DNA from: HGM13233 sp900762805
GTDB taxonomy: Bacteria > Bacillota > Clostridia > Oscillospirales > Ruminococcaceae
Length of the DNA: 32,551 nt
Direction: 5' to 3'
Assembly: GCA_937993755.1 (NCBI GenBank)
Contig: CALKMA010000016.1
Coordinates: forward strand, 1-32,551
Position numbers and translations under genes: made by a program. Under the pieces are notes generated by a model. That model saw only the letters and a program-made list of their open reading frames with translations, did not search any database and was not told where the DNA came from. Shown here piece after piece: positions 26,043 through 32,551 of this stretch (the stretch's first letter is position 1; each line of letters begins with the position of its first letter).

Positions 26043-26192
26043 TTACTTGGTTTCGCGATGCGCCGTATGCTTGCGGCAGAACGGGCAGTACTTGCTGCGC
26101 TCCAGGCGGTCAGCGGTGTTTTTCTTGTTCTTGAATGTATTATAGTTGCGGCGCTTACATTCCTGACAAGCGAGGGTGATCTTGACTCTCAT
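26043..26192 (-). CDS. rpmG: 50S ribosomal protein L33 (bL33), zinc-binding form
   Basis: A 49-residue protein reading MRVKITLACQECKRRNYNTF and ending CPFCRKHTAHRETK. Two CxxC pairs (C10/C13 and C36/C39) form a zinc ribbon, so this is the zinc-containing C+ paralogue; bacteria often hold a cysteine-free copy elsewhere for zinc starvation. AAGGAG lies about nine bases before the ATG. It is the first gene of the rpmG-secE-nusG-rplK-rplA operon. Confidence 0.95.
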   Translation of the reverse strand: MRVKITLACQECKRRNYNTFKNKKNTADRLERSKYCPFCRKHTAHRETK

Positions 26193-26287
26193 TTTTTATC
26201 GGCTCCTTTATCATAATTTGCCTCCCTCCAGCGGAGAACGCCCGGTTTTGAGCGCACTAAAAAAGACCCTGCAAAAGAGGTAAACCT

Positions 26288-26316
26288 ACTATATCAGATG
26301 AAACGGGAAAAGTCAA
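26288..26316 (-). promoter_or_regulatory. Promoter of rpmG-secE-nusG-rplK-rplA
   Basis: On the minus strand TTGACT (complement of 26311-26316) and TATAGT (complement of 26288-26293) are separated by 17 bases; each has one mismatch to consensus. The leader to the rpmG start is about 90 bases and shows no obvious terminator. Confidence 0.85.
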
Positions 26317-26630
26317 GCCCTTTTGCGGGCAAAGCGGCGCGTTTCGGGATCATTTTTCGGTCTCCTCAAAAGAAGTGAACCTATGAGCCCGTCTTGTATT
26401 TGGCCGACTTTTTCGGGCCGGAGCCGGCAAGGCGGAACAGAGGCGCGCCCGCGGCGGACCCGGCGGAAAGACAGAAATGAGGAAAGATGCCCCCATGCCT
26501 GCGGCTGACTGCCGCGGACAGGGGCAAGCTTGGCAACAGGAGCGCGGGAGAAAAACGGGATAATGCGTAAGCCAGACCCGCACAATAGGCTGCACCGCGG
26601 CCGGAAAGCAAACGGAGCGCGCCCGCATAC
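26317..26630. other. Divergent intergenic stretch upstream of rpmG
   Basis: GC-rich DNA between the rpmG promoter and that of the membrane-protein gene. Open frames on the minus strand (for example 26313-27053) lack any recognisable domain and run across the opposite-strand gene. I see no RNA gene or repeat here. Confidence 0.4.
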
Positions 26631-26659
26631 TCGACAAAACCGACGAAAAGAGGTATAAT
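26631..26659 (+). promoter_or_regulatory. Promoter of the small membrane protein gene
   Basis: TCGACA (26631-26636, one mismatch to TTGACA), a 17-base spacer and a perfect TATAAT (26654-26659). The leader to the start codon is about 29 bases and carries GGGAGG. Confidence 0.88.
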
Positions 26660-26694
26660 AACGGGCGTAGAAGCAAACCATATGGGAGGTTACT

Positions 26695-27096
26695 ATGGGA
26701 AAGGGTACATATAAGGTCATTCTCAGGGTCGCCAGTGTCATCCTGATTATTCTGAGCGTCGTTTCACTGATCGAGATGCTGATAAACGGCTCGTTGGTCG
26801 CACGCTTCCGCGCGGTGATCGACGCCATCATTGCGCTGTCCGGCATCGAAAGCGCTGTCATCTCGCTGCTGCTTCTGGTGCTGTCGGCGCTGTTTGAGCT
26901 GATCGCCGGTATTGTCGGATGGCGCACGGGCGGCGGCCACGCCAAGCCCAAAACCTGCCGCTGGCTGGCGCTCATTATCCTTGTGCCGTCGGCCATCAAT
27001 TTTCTCAACAGCTTTAGCGCCAGCGGCATTTCATGGACGGCGCTGGGCGGCATCGTGCTGCCTCTCGTCTACTTCTTTGCAGCCAATAATCTGTAG
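26695..27096 (+). CDS. Small integral membrane protein of unknown function
   Basis: A 133-residue protein I do not recognise. Hydrophobicity suggests four transmembrane helices: about residues 8-30 (VILRVASVILIILSVVSLIE), 40-52 or so together with 53-75 (SAVISLLLLVLSALFELIAG), 88-105 and 112-130. A basic, Gly-rich loop (GWRTGGGHAKPKTCR) lies between helices 2/3 and the last pair. It has a near-consensus promoter and GGGAGG nine bases before the ATG, so it is very likely expressed, as a single-gene unit between the rpmG promoter and tRNA-Lys. Confidence 0.8.
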   Translation: MGKGTYKVILRVASVILIILSVVSLIEMLINGSLVARFRAVIDAIIALSGIESAVISLLLLVLSALFELIAGIVGWRTGGGHAKPKTCRWLALIILVPSAINFLNSFSASGISWTALGGIVLPLVYFFAANNL

Positions 27097-27124
27097 ACGG
27101 CGGACACAAACCTCACTTTTTGTG

Positions 27125-27153
27125 TTGACTTTTGAATGAGGATTTGCTATTAT
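27125..27153 (+). promoter_or_regulatory. Promoter of tRNA-Lys
   Basis: TTGACT (27125-27130) and TATTAT (27148-27153) are 17 bases apart. An overlapping TATAAT at 27151-27156 would need a 20-base spacer. Transcription would start near 27160, inside the inverted repeat at 27154-27182. Confidence 0.75.
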
Positions 27154-27182
27154 AATATGGCGCCCGAATGGGGCGCCATATT
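27154..27182. repeat. 12-bp inverted repeat at the tRNA-Lys transcription start
   Basis: AATATGGCGCCC (27154-27165) pairs perfectly with GGGCGCCATATT (27171-27182) around GAATG. It could terminate transcripts of the upstream membrane-protein gene, although only three T residues follow, or act as an operator or processing signal for tRNA-Lys. Confidence 0.7.
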
Positions 27183-27190
27183 TAGAGTAT

Positions 27191-27266
27191 GAGTCATTAG
27201 CTCAGTCGGCAGAGCACCTGCCTTTTAAGCAGGGTGTCCGGAGTTCGAATCTCCGATGACTCACCA
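27191..27266 (+). tRNA. tRNA-Lys (anticodon TTT)
   Basis: A full cloverleaf. The acceptor stem is GAGTCAT/ATGACTC (27191-27197 with 27256-27262), followed by an encoded CCA (27264-27266). The D-loop has AGCTCAGTCGGCAGAGC. The anticodon stem is CCTGC/GCAGG around CTTTTAA, giving anticodon TTT. The T-arm is CCGGAGTTCGAATCTCCG-like, with the invariant TTCGAAT. It reads AAA and AAG lysine codons. It has its own promoter and terminator. Confidence 0.98.
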
Positions 27267-27297
27267 AAAGCACCCGGCGGCTGTCGGGTGCTTTTTT
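27267..27297 (+). terminator. Rho-independent terminator of tRNA-Lys
   Basis: AGCACCCG (27269-27276) pairs with CGGGTGCT (27285-27292) around an eight-base loop, followed by a T run to 27297. It begins one base after the tRNA CCA end. Confidence 0.92.
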
Positions 27298-27616
27298 GCA
27301 TGGTAGGGCAGAGGCCGGTGGAGCAGGCGGTGCGTTTTTCGGCATGGGCTGGATGGAAGCCGGCAGAACAAGCGGCTGCCGGCAGGGCGGGCCGTCGCGG
27401 GCTCGTGCCGTGAATAAAAGCTAATTTGTTTATTTAAGAACGGCGGCAGGAGGGAATACCGGCACGGCAAGCGGCAATGTCTTTTCACCGCCGGCTGCGC
27501 GTGGAGCAGAGGCTCAAAAAACAGCCTTCAGCTCGGCGGGCGGCAATGGTCAGCGGCCAAGGGCTGGCGGCAGATCGAAGACCCCGCAAAGCACAGCTTT
27601 CATAAATATCAAGGCA
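27298..27616. other. Intergenic stretch between tRNA-Lys and the prs terminator
   Basis: No gene, RNA or repeat recognised. Short minus-strand frames (27261-27488, 27485-27688) show no conserved features. The region separates two converging transcription units. Confidence 0.45.
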
Positions 27617-27650
27617 GAAAACACGCCCCGGCGGCCTCACCGCACGGGGC
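27617..27650 (-). terminator. Likely terminator of glmU-prs
   Basis: On the minus strand GCCCCG (27645-27650) pairs with CGGGGC (27625-27630), and the inner GCGG/CCGC extends the stem around TGAGG. The sequence then runs into GTGTTTTC. It lies about 125 bases after the prs stop. Confidence 0.65.
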
Positions 27651-27774
27651 ACATTTATACGAACTGTTGATTTTAATATCAAAAACACGAACAGTGGGCC
27701 GCGGCAGAGGATGAAAGGACAGCGGCATCAAAGCGCAAACGGCTGCTGTTCCGGGCTTATGGAAAGCGCCGCCC

Positions 27775-28731
27775 TCAGCCGAACAACGGCGAGATGGGCT
27801 TGTCCGAATAGGTGCGGGCGATGGCCTCGGCAAAAATGGGCGCAACCGAGACGACCTTGATCTTGTCGATTTGCTTTTCTTCGGGCAGGTGGATGGTGTC
27901 GAGCATGATGAGCTCATCGATGAGGTCGCCCGCGATGTGCTCAATGGCGTTGCCTGAAAGCACGGCGTGAGTGACGCAGACGGTGACAGATTTGGCGCCG
28001 CGGGCGCGCAAAGCCTCGGCGCCGTGGCAGAGCGTTCCGCCGGTGTCGATGATATCATCAAACACGATGCAGTGCTTGCCCTCAACGTCGCCGATGATGT
28101 TCATGACCTCGCTGACGTTGGCGCGCTGGCGGCGCTTGTCAACGATGGCCAGCGGCAGATTGAGCCGCTCGGCGGCCGTGCGGTTGCGGTTGACCGAGCC
28201 GATATCGGGCGAAACGACCACCCAGTCGTCGTGGTTCTCGGCGATCTTCTTTTCGACGCAGCCGGCCAGAATGGGCATCCCCAGCAGGTTGTCCACCGGG
28301 ATATCGAAAAAGCCCTGAATCTGCGGCACGTGAAGATCCATCGTCAGTACGCGGTCGGCGCCGCTGGCGGTGATAAGATTGGCGACCAGCTTGGCGGAGA
28401 TGGGGTCGCGGGATTTGCTTTTGCGGTCCTGCCGGGCATATCCGTAATAAGGTATCACCGCGGTGATGCGGCCGGCGCTGGCACGCCTGAAAGCATCGAT
28501 CATGATGAGTAGCTCCATCAGATGCTTGTCGGCCGGACTGGATGTGGGCTGTACGACAAAAACGTCGCTGCCGCGCACCGATTCGTGGATGTTGACCGAG
28601 ATCTCACCGTCCGAAAAGGTGGTGACGGTGCTTTTGCCGAGCGGAAGCCCCAGGCATTCCGTGATCCCGATCGCTAATTCCCTGTTTGCGTTTCCGGTGA
28701 AAACCTTGATGTCCCGGCCGTGCAAGTTCAA
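27775..28731 (-). CDS. prs: Ribose-phosphate pyrophosphokinase (PRPP synthetase)
   Basis: It makes PRPP from ribose-5-phosphate and ATP for purine, pyrimidine, NAD, His and Trp synthesis. The 318-residue length is that of class I enzymes. Landmarks are FSDGEISV, the PYYGYARQDRK segment, the signature MDLHVPQIQGFF (131-142), the flexible catalytic loop around DKRRQRA (K199-R200) and the PRPP-binding loop FDDIIDTGGT (224-233). The motif after VVSPD reads IGSVNRNR, whereas most relatives have (V/H)GGVxRAR. glmU-prs adjacency is classical in Bacillota. Gap to the upstream gene is 33 bases. Confidence 0.97.
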   Translation of the reverse strand: MNLHGRDIKVFTGNANRELAIGITECLGLPLGKSTVTTFSDGEISVNIHESVRGSDVFVVQPTSSPADKHLMELLIMIDAFRRASAGRITAVIPYYGYARQDRKSKSRDPISAKLVANLITASGADRVLTMDLHVPQIQGFFDIPVDNLLGMPILAGCVEKKIAENHDDWVVVSPDIGSVNRNRTAAERLNLPLAIVDKRRQRANVSEVMNIIGDVEGKHCIVFDDIIDTGGTLCHGAEALRARGAKSVTVCVTHAVLSGNAIEHIAGDLIDELIMLDTIHLPEEKQIDKIKVVSVAPIFAEAIARTYSDKPISPLFG

Positions 28732-28764
28732 ATGAATCTCCCCCTGACTGTCAATAAAATATCG

Positions 28765-29880
28765 TTACTGTCGTTTGTGCTTCTTGAAATAGGCGCTCAG
28801 CTTGCGCTTGGAGTAGCCCTGGACGATGCGCTGGTCGGCGCGCTCGATGCCGAGTGAGTCGGCGGGTACATCCTGTGTGATGGTGCTGCCGGCGGCGGTG
28901 AAGGCGCCGTCTCCCAGCGAAACGGGGGCGATGAGGTTGGTGTTGCAGCCGATGAAGCAGTAATCGCCCACACGGGTGCGGCTCTTCTTCTCACCGTCAT
29001 AGTTGGCGACCGCCACGCCGCAGCCGAAGTTGCAGTGTACGCCGACGTCGGAATCGCCGACATAGGTCAAATGGGCTACGCTGGTGCCGTCGCCGATATT
29101 GGAATTTTTGATTTCGACAAAGTCGCCGATCTTGACGCCCTTGCCCAGCACGGCGCCGGGCCGCAGCTGTGTGTAGGGGCCGACTGTGCAGCCCTCGCCG
29201 ATGACGGCGCCGTTGGCTATGACGTGCAGCAGCCTGACGCCGTCCCCCACGGCGGTGTCGTTGAGATGGCAGTCGGGGCCGATCTCGCAGCCGCCGCCGA
29301 TGACGCTGTCGCCGATGATGACGCTGCCCGGCAGCACGACGGTGCCGGCGGCGATCTTCGTGTCGCGGCCGATCACGACGCCCGACAGGTCGGTAAATAT
29401 GACGCCGTTCGAGATGTGCCGCTTGATGATCGACTGGCGCATGGCCTCGTTGACGCGGTAGACGTCCATGGCGTTGTTGAGCAGGTAGGAATCGTCAACA
29501 TGCAGCGTGCTGCAGCAGCCGGAAAAGAGGTCGTCCTTGTGGGCGCGGTAGTCGGCGCCGGTGTAGATCTGCGCAATGATGACGCCGTTGGCCTCCATGG
29601 CGATGCTGCCGTTAAACTGAGCGGCCGCCGAGCGCATATTGGAGCGGCGGATGATGGTGTTGGCCTTGATGGCGATGACGATCTCATAGCCGTCAAGCTC
29701 GGAAAGCTCACACTTGTCGCTTTCAAAGATGGTTGTCACGCCGATGGCCTTGGCGGCGTCGCGCGCCCAATCAATGGCCTTTTTGTAAATGACGGGACAG
29801 TCGCAGATAGGCAATTTTTTCTCGCGGTCGAGATAGGTATCCACCACCAGCAGGGCGGCGGCATTCTGGCTATTGAACAT
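28765..29880 (-). CDS. GlmU-like glucosamine-1-phosphate acetyltransferase with degenerate N-domain
   Basis: GlmU normally acetylates glucosamine-1-phosphate (C-domain) and uridylylates the product (N-domain) to UDP-GlcNAc for peptidoglycan. This 371-residue protein has a complete left-handed beta-helix from about 165. The acetyltransferase residues of E. coli GlmU, R333, K351, H363, Y366, N377, N386 and K392, correspond with identical spacing to R240, K258, H270, Y273, N284, N293 and K299. The N-domain is only about 137 residues instead of about 229. The nucleotide-binding LAAGxGTRM loop is absent; the matching stretch reads LLVVDTYLDREKKLP before PVIYKKAIDWARDA. It should therefore acetylate but probably not uridylylate. 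The linker helix (VNEAMRQSIIKRHISNG) matches GlmU. AAGGGGAA precedes the ATG. Position before prs is the classical glmU place. Confidence 0.88.
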   Translation of the reverse strand: MFNSQNAAALLVVDTYLDREKKLPICDCPVIYKKAIDWARDAAKAIGVTTIFESDKCELSELDGYEIVIAIKANTIIRRSNMRSAAAQFNGSIAMEANGVIIAQIYTGADYRAHKDDLFSGCCSTLHVDDSYLLNNAMDVYRVNEAMRQSIIKRHISNGVIFTDLSGVVIGRDTKIAAGTVVLPGSVIIGDSVIGGGCEIGPDCHLNDTAVGDGVRLLHVIANGAVIGEGCTVGPYTQLRPGAVLGKGVKIGDFVEIKNSNIGDGTSVAHLTYVGDSDVGVHCNFGCGVAVANYDGEKKSRTRVGDYCFIGCNTNLIAPVSLGDGAFTAAGSTITQDVPADSLGIERADQRIVQGYSKRKLSAYFKKHKRQ

Positions 29881-30050
29881 ATGTACTTCCCCTTGAAAGA
29901 ATAGCCGGCGCCGGCGAAGGCCGTGCAGCAGCCGGGACGGGTATCCGCCGCCGGCGGGGCGGCGGCCTTCCGGCTGAAGAACAGCAGGCGCAGGCGAAAA
30001 TCGGTGCGGCGGAGCGTCTGAAATCAGCCGCCCCGGCCGATTGTACTTAT
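29881..30050. other. GC-rich leader of the GlmU-like gene
   Basis: The roughly 170 bases between the GlmU-like start codon and its proposed promoter hold no gene. On the minus strand they would form a long, GC-rich 5' leader. I see no defined riboswitch; short complementary GCCGGC and CCGCCGGCGG pieces could form hairpins. Confidence 0.4.
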
Positions 30051-30079
30051 ATTATTGCAGTTATCAGCCGATAATTCAA
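30051..30079 (-). promoter_or_regulatory. Possible promoter of the GlmU-like gene and prs
   Basis: On the minus strand TTGAAT (complement of 30074-30079) and AATAAT (complement of 30051-30056) are 17 bases apart, each with one to two mismatches. A TAATAT two bases further is an alternative -10. This lies at the only AT-rich part upstream of the gene. Confidence 0.45.
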
Positions 30080-30139
30080 GGGGAAATCGGCAAAACGCAA
30101 AAAATTTTGTGATTTTTCCAATAAAATGAATTAGAAGTA

Positions 30140-30168
30140 TAGAAAATTGGCAAGGTTCCTGTTATAAT
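30140..30168 (+). promoter_or_regulatory. Extended -10 promoter of ppdK
   Basis: A perfect TATAAT (30163-30168) is preceded by TGT, giving the extended TGnTATAAT form. A poor -35 (TAGAAA, 30140-30145) lies 17 bases upstream, as is common for extended -10 promoters. The region is the most AT-rich in the window. Confidence 0.7.
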
Positions 30169-30213
30169 TGTTCATGCACACAGATATTTCTAAATAGTTT
30201 ATGGAGGAAATTG

Positions 30214-32551
30214 ATGAGCCACAAATACGTTTACCTGTTTTCCGAGGGCAACGGCACGATGCGCGAGCTTCTGGGCGGCAAGGGCGCCAACCTCGCGGAG
30301 ATGACCAATCTGGGTCTCCCGGTGCCGCAGGGCTTCACCATCACGACCGAAGCCTGCACCAAGTACTATGAAGACGGCCGTCAAATCAGTCCCGATATCC
30401 AGAAAGAGATCCTTTGCTATGTCGGCGAGCTGGAAAAGCTGACGGGCAAGAAATTCGGCGACAAGGAAAATCCGCTGCTCGTCTCGGTCCGTTCGGGCGC
30501 GCGCGCCTCGATGCCGGGCATGATGGACACCATCCTCAATCTCGGCCTCAACGAGGATGTCGTGGCCGTTCTGGCCCGCAAGTCGGGCAACCCGCGCTGG
30601 GCGTGGGACTGCTACCGCCGCTTTATCCAGATGTATTCCGACGTTGTGATGGAGGTCGGCAAGAAATACTTTGAGCAGCTCATCGACAAGATGAAGCAGG
30701 AGAAGGGCGTCACGCTCGATGTTGAGCTGACGGCGGACGACCTGCATGAGCTGGCCGAGCAGTTCAAGGCCGAGTACAAATCCAAGATCGGCGCCGAGTT
30801 CCCGACCGACCCCATCGAGCAGCTGATGGGCGCCGTCAAGGCCGTTTTCCGTTCGTGGGACAATCCCCGCGCCAACGTTTACCGCCGCGACAATGATATC
30901 CCCTATAGCTGGGGCACTGCTGTCAACGTGCAGTCGATGGCCTTCGGCAACATGGGCGACGACTGCGGCACCGGCGTGGCCTTTACCCGCAACCCCGCCA
31001 CCGGCGAGAAAAAGCTGTTCGGCGAATTCCTGACCAACGCACAGGGCGAGGATGTCGTGGCCGGCGTCCGCACCCCGATGCCCATCTCCGAAATGGCCGA
31101 CAAGTTCCCGGAGGCTTATAAGCAGTTTGAAAAGGTCTGCCAAATCCTGGAGGACCACTACCGCGATATGCAGGATATGGAGTTCACGGTCGAAAACCAA
31201 AAGCTCTATATGCTCCAGACCCGCAACGGCAAGCGCACCGCCGCCGCCGCTCTCAAGATCGCCTGCGACCTGGTGGACGAGGGCATGATCGACGAAAAGA
31301 AGGCCGTTCTGATGATCGAGCCGCGCACGCTCGACACGCTGCTGCACCCGCAGTTTGATGCCGAGGCGCTCAAAAAAGCGGCCCCCGTCGGGCAGGCGCT
31401 GGCCGCCTCACCGGGCGCCGCCTGCGGCCGCATCGTCTATACTGCCGATGACGCCAAGGAATGGGCCGGCCGCGGTGAGAAGGTCGTCCTGGTCCGCCTG
31501 GAGACCAGCCCGGAGGATATCGAGGGCATGAAGGCGGCGCAGGGCATTCTGACCTGCCGCGGCGGCATGACCTCGCACGCCGCCGTCGTGGCGCGCGGCA
31601 TGGGCAAGTGCTGCGTTTCGGGCTGCTCCGCCATGATCATGGATGAGGAAAACAAGAAATTTGAGCTGGGGGGCAAGACCTACCACGAGGGCGACTGGCT
31701 TTCGATCGACGGCTCCACCGGCAGGATCTATGACGGCATCATCCCGACGGTCGATGCCACCATCAGCGGTGAGTTCGGCCGTGTCATGGACTGGGCCGAC
31801 AAATACCGCAAGCTGGGCGTCCGCACCAATGCCGATACCCCGCATGACGCCAGAAACGCCGTCGGGCTGGGCGCCGAGGGCATCGGGCTGTGCCGCACCG
31901 AGCATATGTTCTTTGAGGGCGACCGCATCAATGCCATCCGCGAGATGATCTGCTCCGACACCGTTGAGGAGCGCAAGGCTGCGCTGGCCAAGATCGAGCC
32001 GATGCAGCAGGGCGACTTTGAGGCGATGTATGAGGCGCTGGAGGGCCGTCCCATGACCATCCGCTTCCTCGACCCGCCGCTCCATGAGTTCGTGCCGACC
32101 GAGGAAAAGGATATCGAGCTGCTGGCCAAGGCCCAGCACAAAACGGTGGAGGAGATCAAGGCTATCATCGCCGGCCTGCATGAGTTCAATCCCATGATGG
32201 GTCACCGCGGCTGCCGCTTGGCCGTCACTTTCCCGGAGATCGCCGAGATGCAGACCGAGGCCGTCATCCGGGCCGCCATCACCACCCAGAAAAATCACCC
32301 CAACTGGAACATCGTGCCGGAGATCATGATCCCGCTGGTCGGCGAGGCCCGTGAGCTGGCTTATGTCAAGAAAACGGTCATTGAAACGGCCGACCGCATC
32401 ATTGCCGAGAGCGGCGCGGCGCTGCATTATAAGGTCGGCACCATGATCGAGATCCCGCGCGCCGCCGTTACGGCCGATGAGATCGCCGGCGAGGCCGAGT
32501 TCTTCTCCTTCGGCACCAACGACCTTACCCAGATGACCTTCGGCTTCAGCC
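30214..32551 (+). CDS. ppdK: Pyruvate, phosphate dikinase (partial, cut by window end)
   Basis: PPDK reversibly converts pyruvate, ATP and phosphate to PEP, AMP and PPi; in anaerobes it often runs in the glycolytic direction with PPi saving energy. The window shows 779 codons of a protein normally near 874 residues. The ATP-grasp domain begins VYLFSEGNGTMRELLGGKGA and contains SVRSGARASMPGMMDTILN. The phosphohistidine domain has GGMTSHAAVVARGMGK, the catalytic histidine falling at residue 455, the same number as in the Clostridium symbiosum enzyme. The PEP-binding barrel shows LGAEGIGLCRTEHMFF and the sequence stops within FSFGTNDLTQMTFGFS. GGAGG lies six bases before the ATG. The frame is open from the start to the last base. 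Confidence 0.97.
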   Translation, partial: MSHKYVYLFSEGNGTMRELLGGKGANLAEMTNLGLPVPQGFTITTEACTKYYEDGRQISPDIQKEILCYVGELEKLTGKKFGDKENPLLVSVRSGARASMPGMMDTILNLGLNEDVVAVLARKSGNPRWAWDCYRRFIQMYSDVVMEVGKKYFEQLIDKMKQEKGVTLDVELTADDLHELAEQFKAEYKSKIGAEFPTDPIEQLMGAVKAVFRSWDNPRANVYRRDNDIPYSWGTAVNVQSMAFGNMGDDCGTGVAFTRNPATGEKKLFGEFLTNAQGEDVVAGVRTPMPISEMADKFPEAYKQFEKVCQILEDHYRDMQDMEFTVENQKLYMLQTRNGKRTAAAALKIACDLVDEGMIDEKKAVLMIEPRTLDTLLHPQFDAEALKKAAPVGQALAASPGAACGRIVYTADDAKEWAGRGEKVVLVRLETSPEDIEGMKAAQGILTCRGGMTSHAAVVARGMGKCCVSGCSAMIMDEENKKFELGGKTYHEGDWLSIDGSTGRIYDGIIPTVDATISGEFGRVMDWADKYRKLGVRTNADTPHDARNAVGLGAEGIGLCRTEHMFFEGDRINAIREMICSDTVEERKAALAKIEPMQQGDFEAMYEALEGRPMTIRFLDPPLHEFVPTEEKDIELLAKAQHKTVEEIKAIIAGLHEFNPMMGHRGCRLAVTFPEIAEMQTEAVIRAAITTQKNHPNWNIVPEIMIPLVGEARELAYVKKTVIETADRIIAESGAALHYKVGTMIEIPRAAVTADEIAGEAEFFSFGTNDLTQMTFGFS

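Noticed and set aside
29035..29904. 289-codon plus-strand frame opposite the GlmU-like gene
   Set aside because: Its Asp/Val/Ala-rich periodic composition is the antisense image of the hexapeptide repeats of the beta-helix.

Overview
The window is chromosomal core-genome DNA of a GC-rich, Gram-positive, anaerobic Bacillota, most likely a Clostridia member of the Oscillospirales/Ruminococcaceae type. This is inferred from the gene neighbourhoods (infC-rpmI-rplT; rnc-radical SAM-smc-ftsY; yhbY-nadD-yqeK-rsfS; rpmG-secE-nusG-rplK-rplA; glmU-prs), from strong GGAGG ribosome binding sites and consensus SigA promoters, from leader-RNA attenuators before ribosomal protein genes, and from a Clostridium-type pyruvate phosphate dikinase. 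No phage, transposase, CRISPR array or defence operon was recognised.

Plus strand, 400-14906. A consensus promoter and an attenuator-like leader drive infC, which starts at an ATA codon, then rpmI and rplT. A dense run follows: TrmH-family methyltransferase, dprA, topA, trmFO, plsX, rnc, an Elp3-like radical SAM gene, smc, ftsY and rdgB. Many of these genes overlap or abut. The run covers RNA modification, DNA topology and chromosome segregation, phospholipid synthesis, membrane targeting and nucleotide-pool sanitation.

Plus strand, 14907-21131. After a 370-base gap without a recognisable gene come yhbY, nadD, yqeK, rsfS and leuS, ending at a strong terminator. A perfect 16-bp-stem palindrome then precedes an RpiR/MurR-type regulator, followed by a truncated remnant of an iron-containing alcohol dehydrogenase.

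21140-22870 is the accessory-looking part. A small ribbon-helix-helix-like gene on the minus strand and a 66-residue gene on the plus strand diverge around a perfect inverted repeat. About 1.1 kb without a convincing gene follows, holding two direct copies of a roughly 190-bp sequence at a 210-bp period and a 23-bp tandem duplication.

Minus strand, 26316-22871: rpmG-secE-nusG-rplK-rplA from one promoter, then rplJ-rplL from its own consensus promoter and an L10 leader. A terminator follows rplL, and rpoB is absent at the usual place.

26631-32551: a small four-helix membrane protein, tRNA-Lys(TTT) with its own promoter and terminator, minus-strand prs and a GlmU-like acetyltransferase whose N-terminal uridylyltransferase half is shortened and lacks its signature loop, and the first 779 codons of ppdK, cut by the window end. 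The best leads are the GlmU variant, the direct-repeat block, the divergent small-gene pair and the two leader attenuators.
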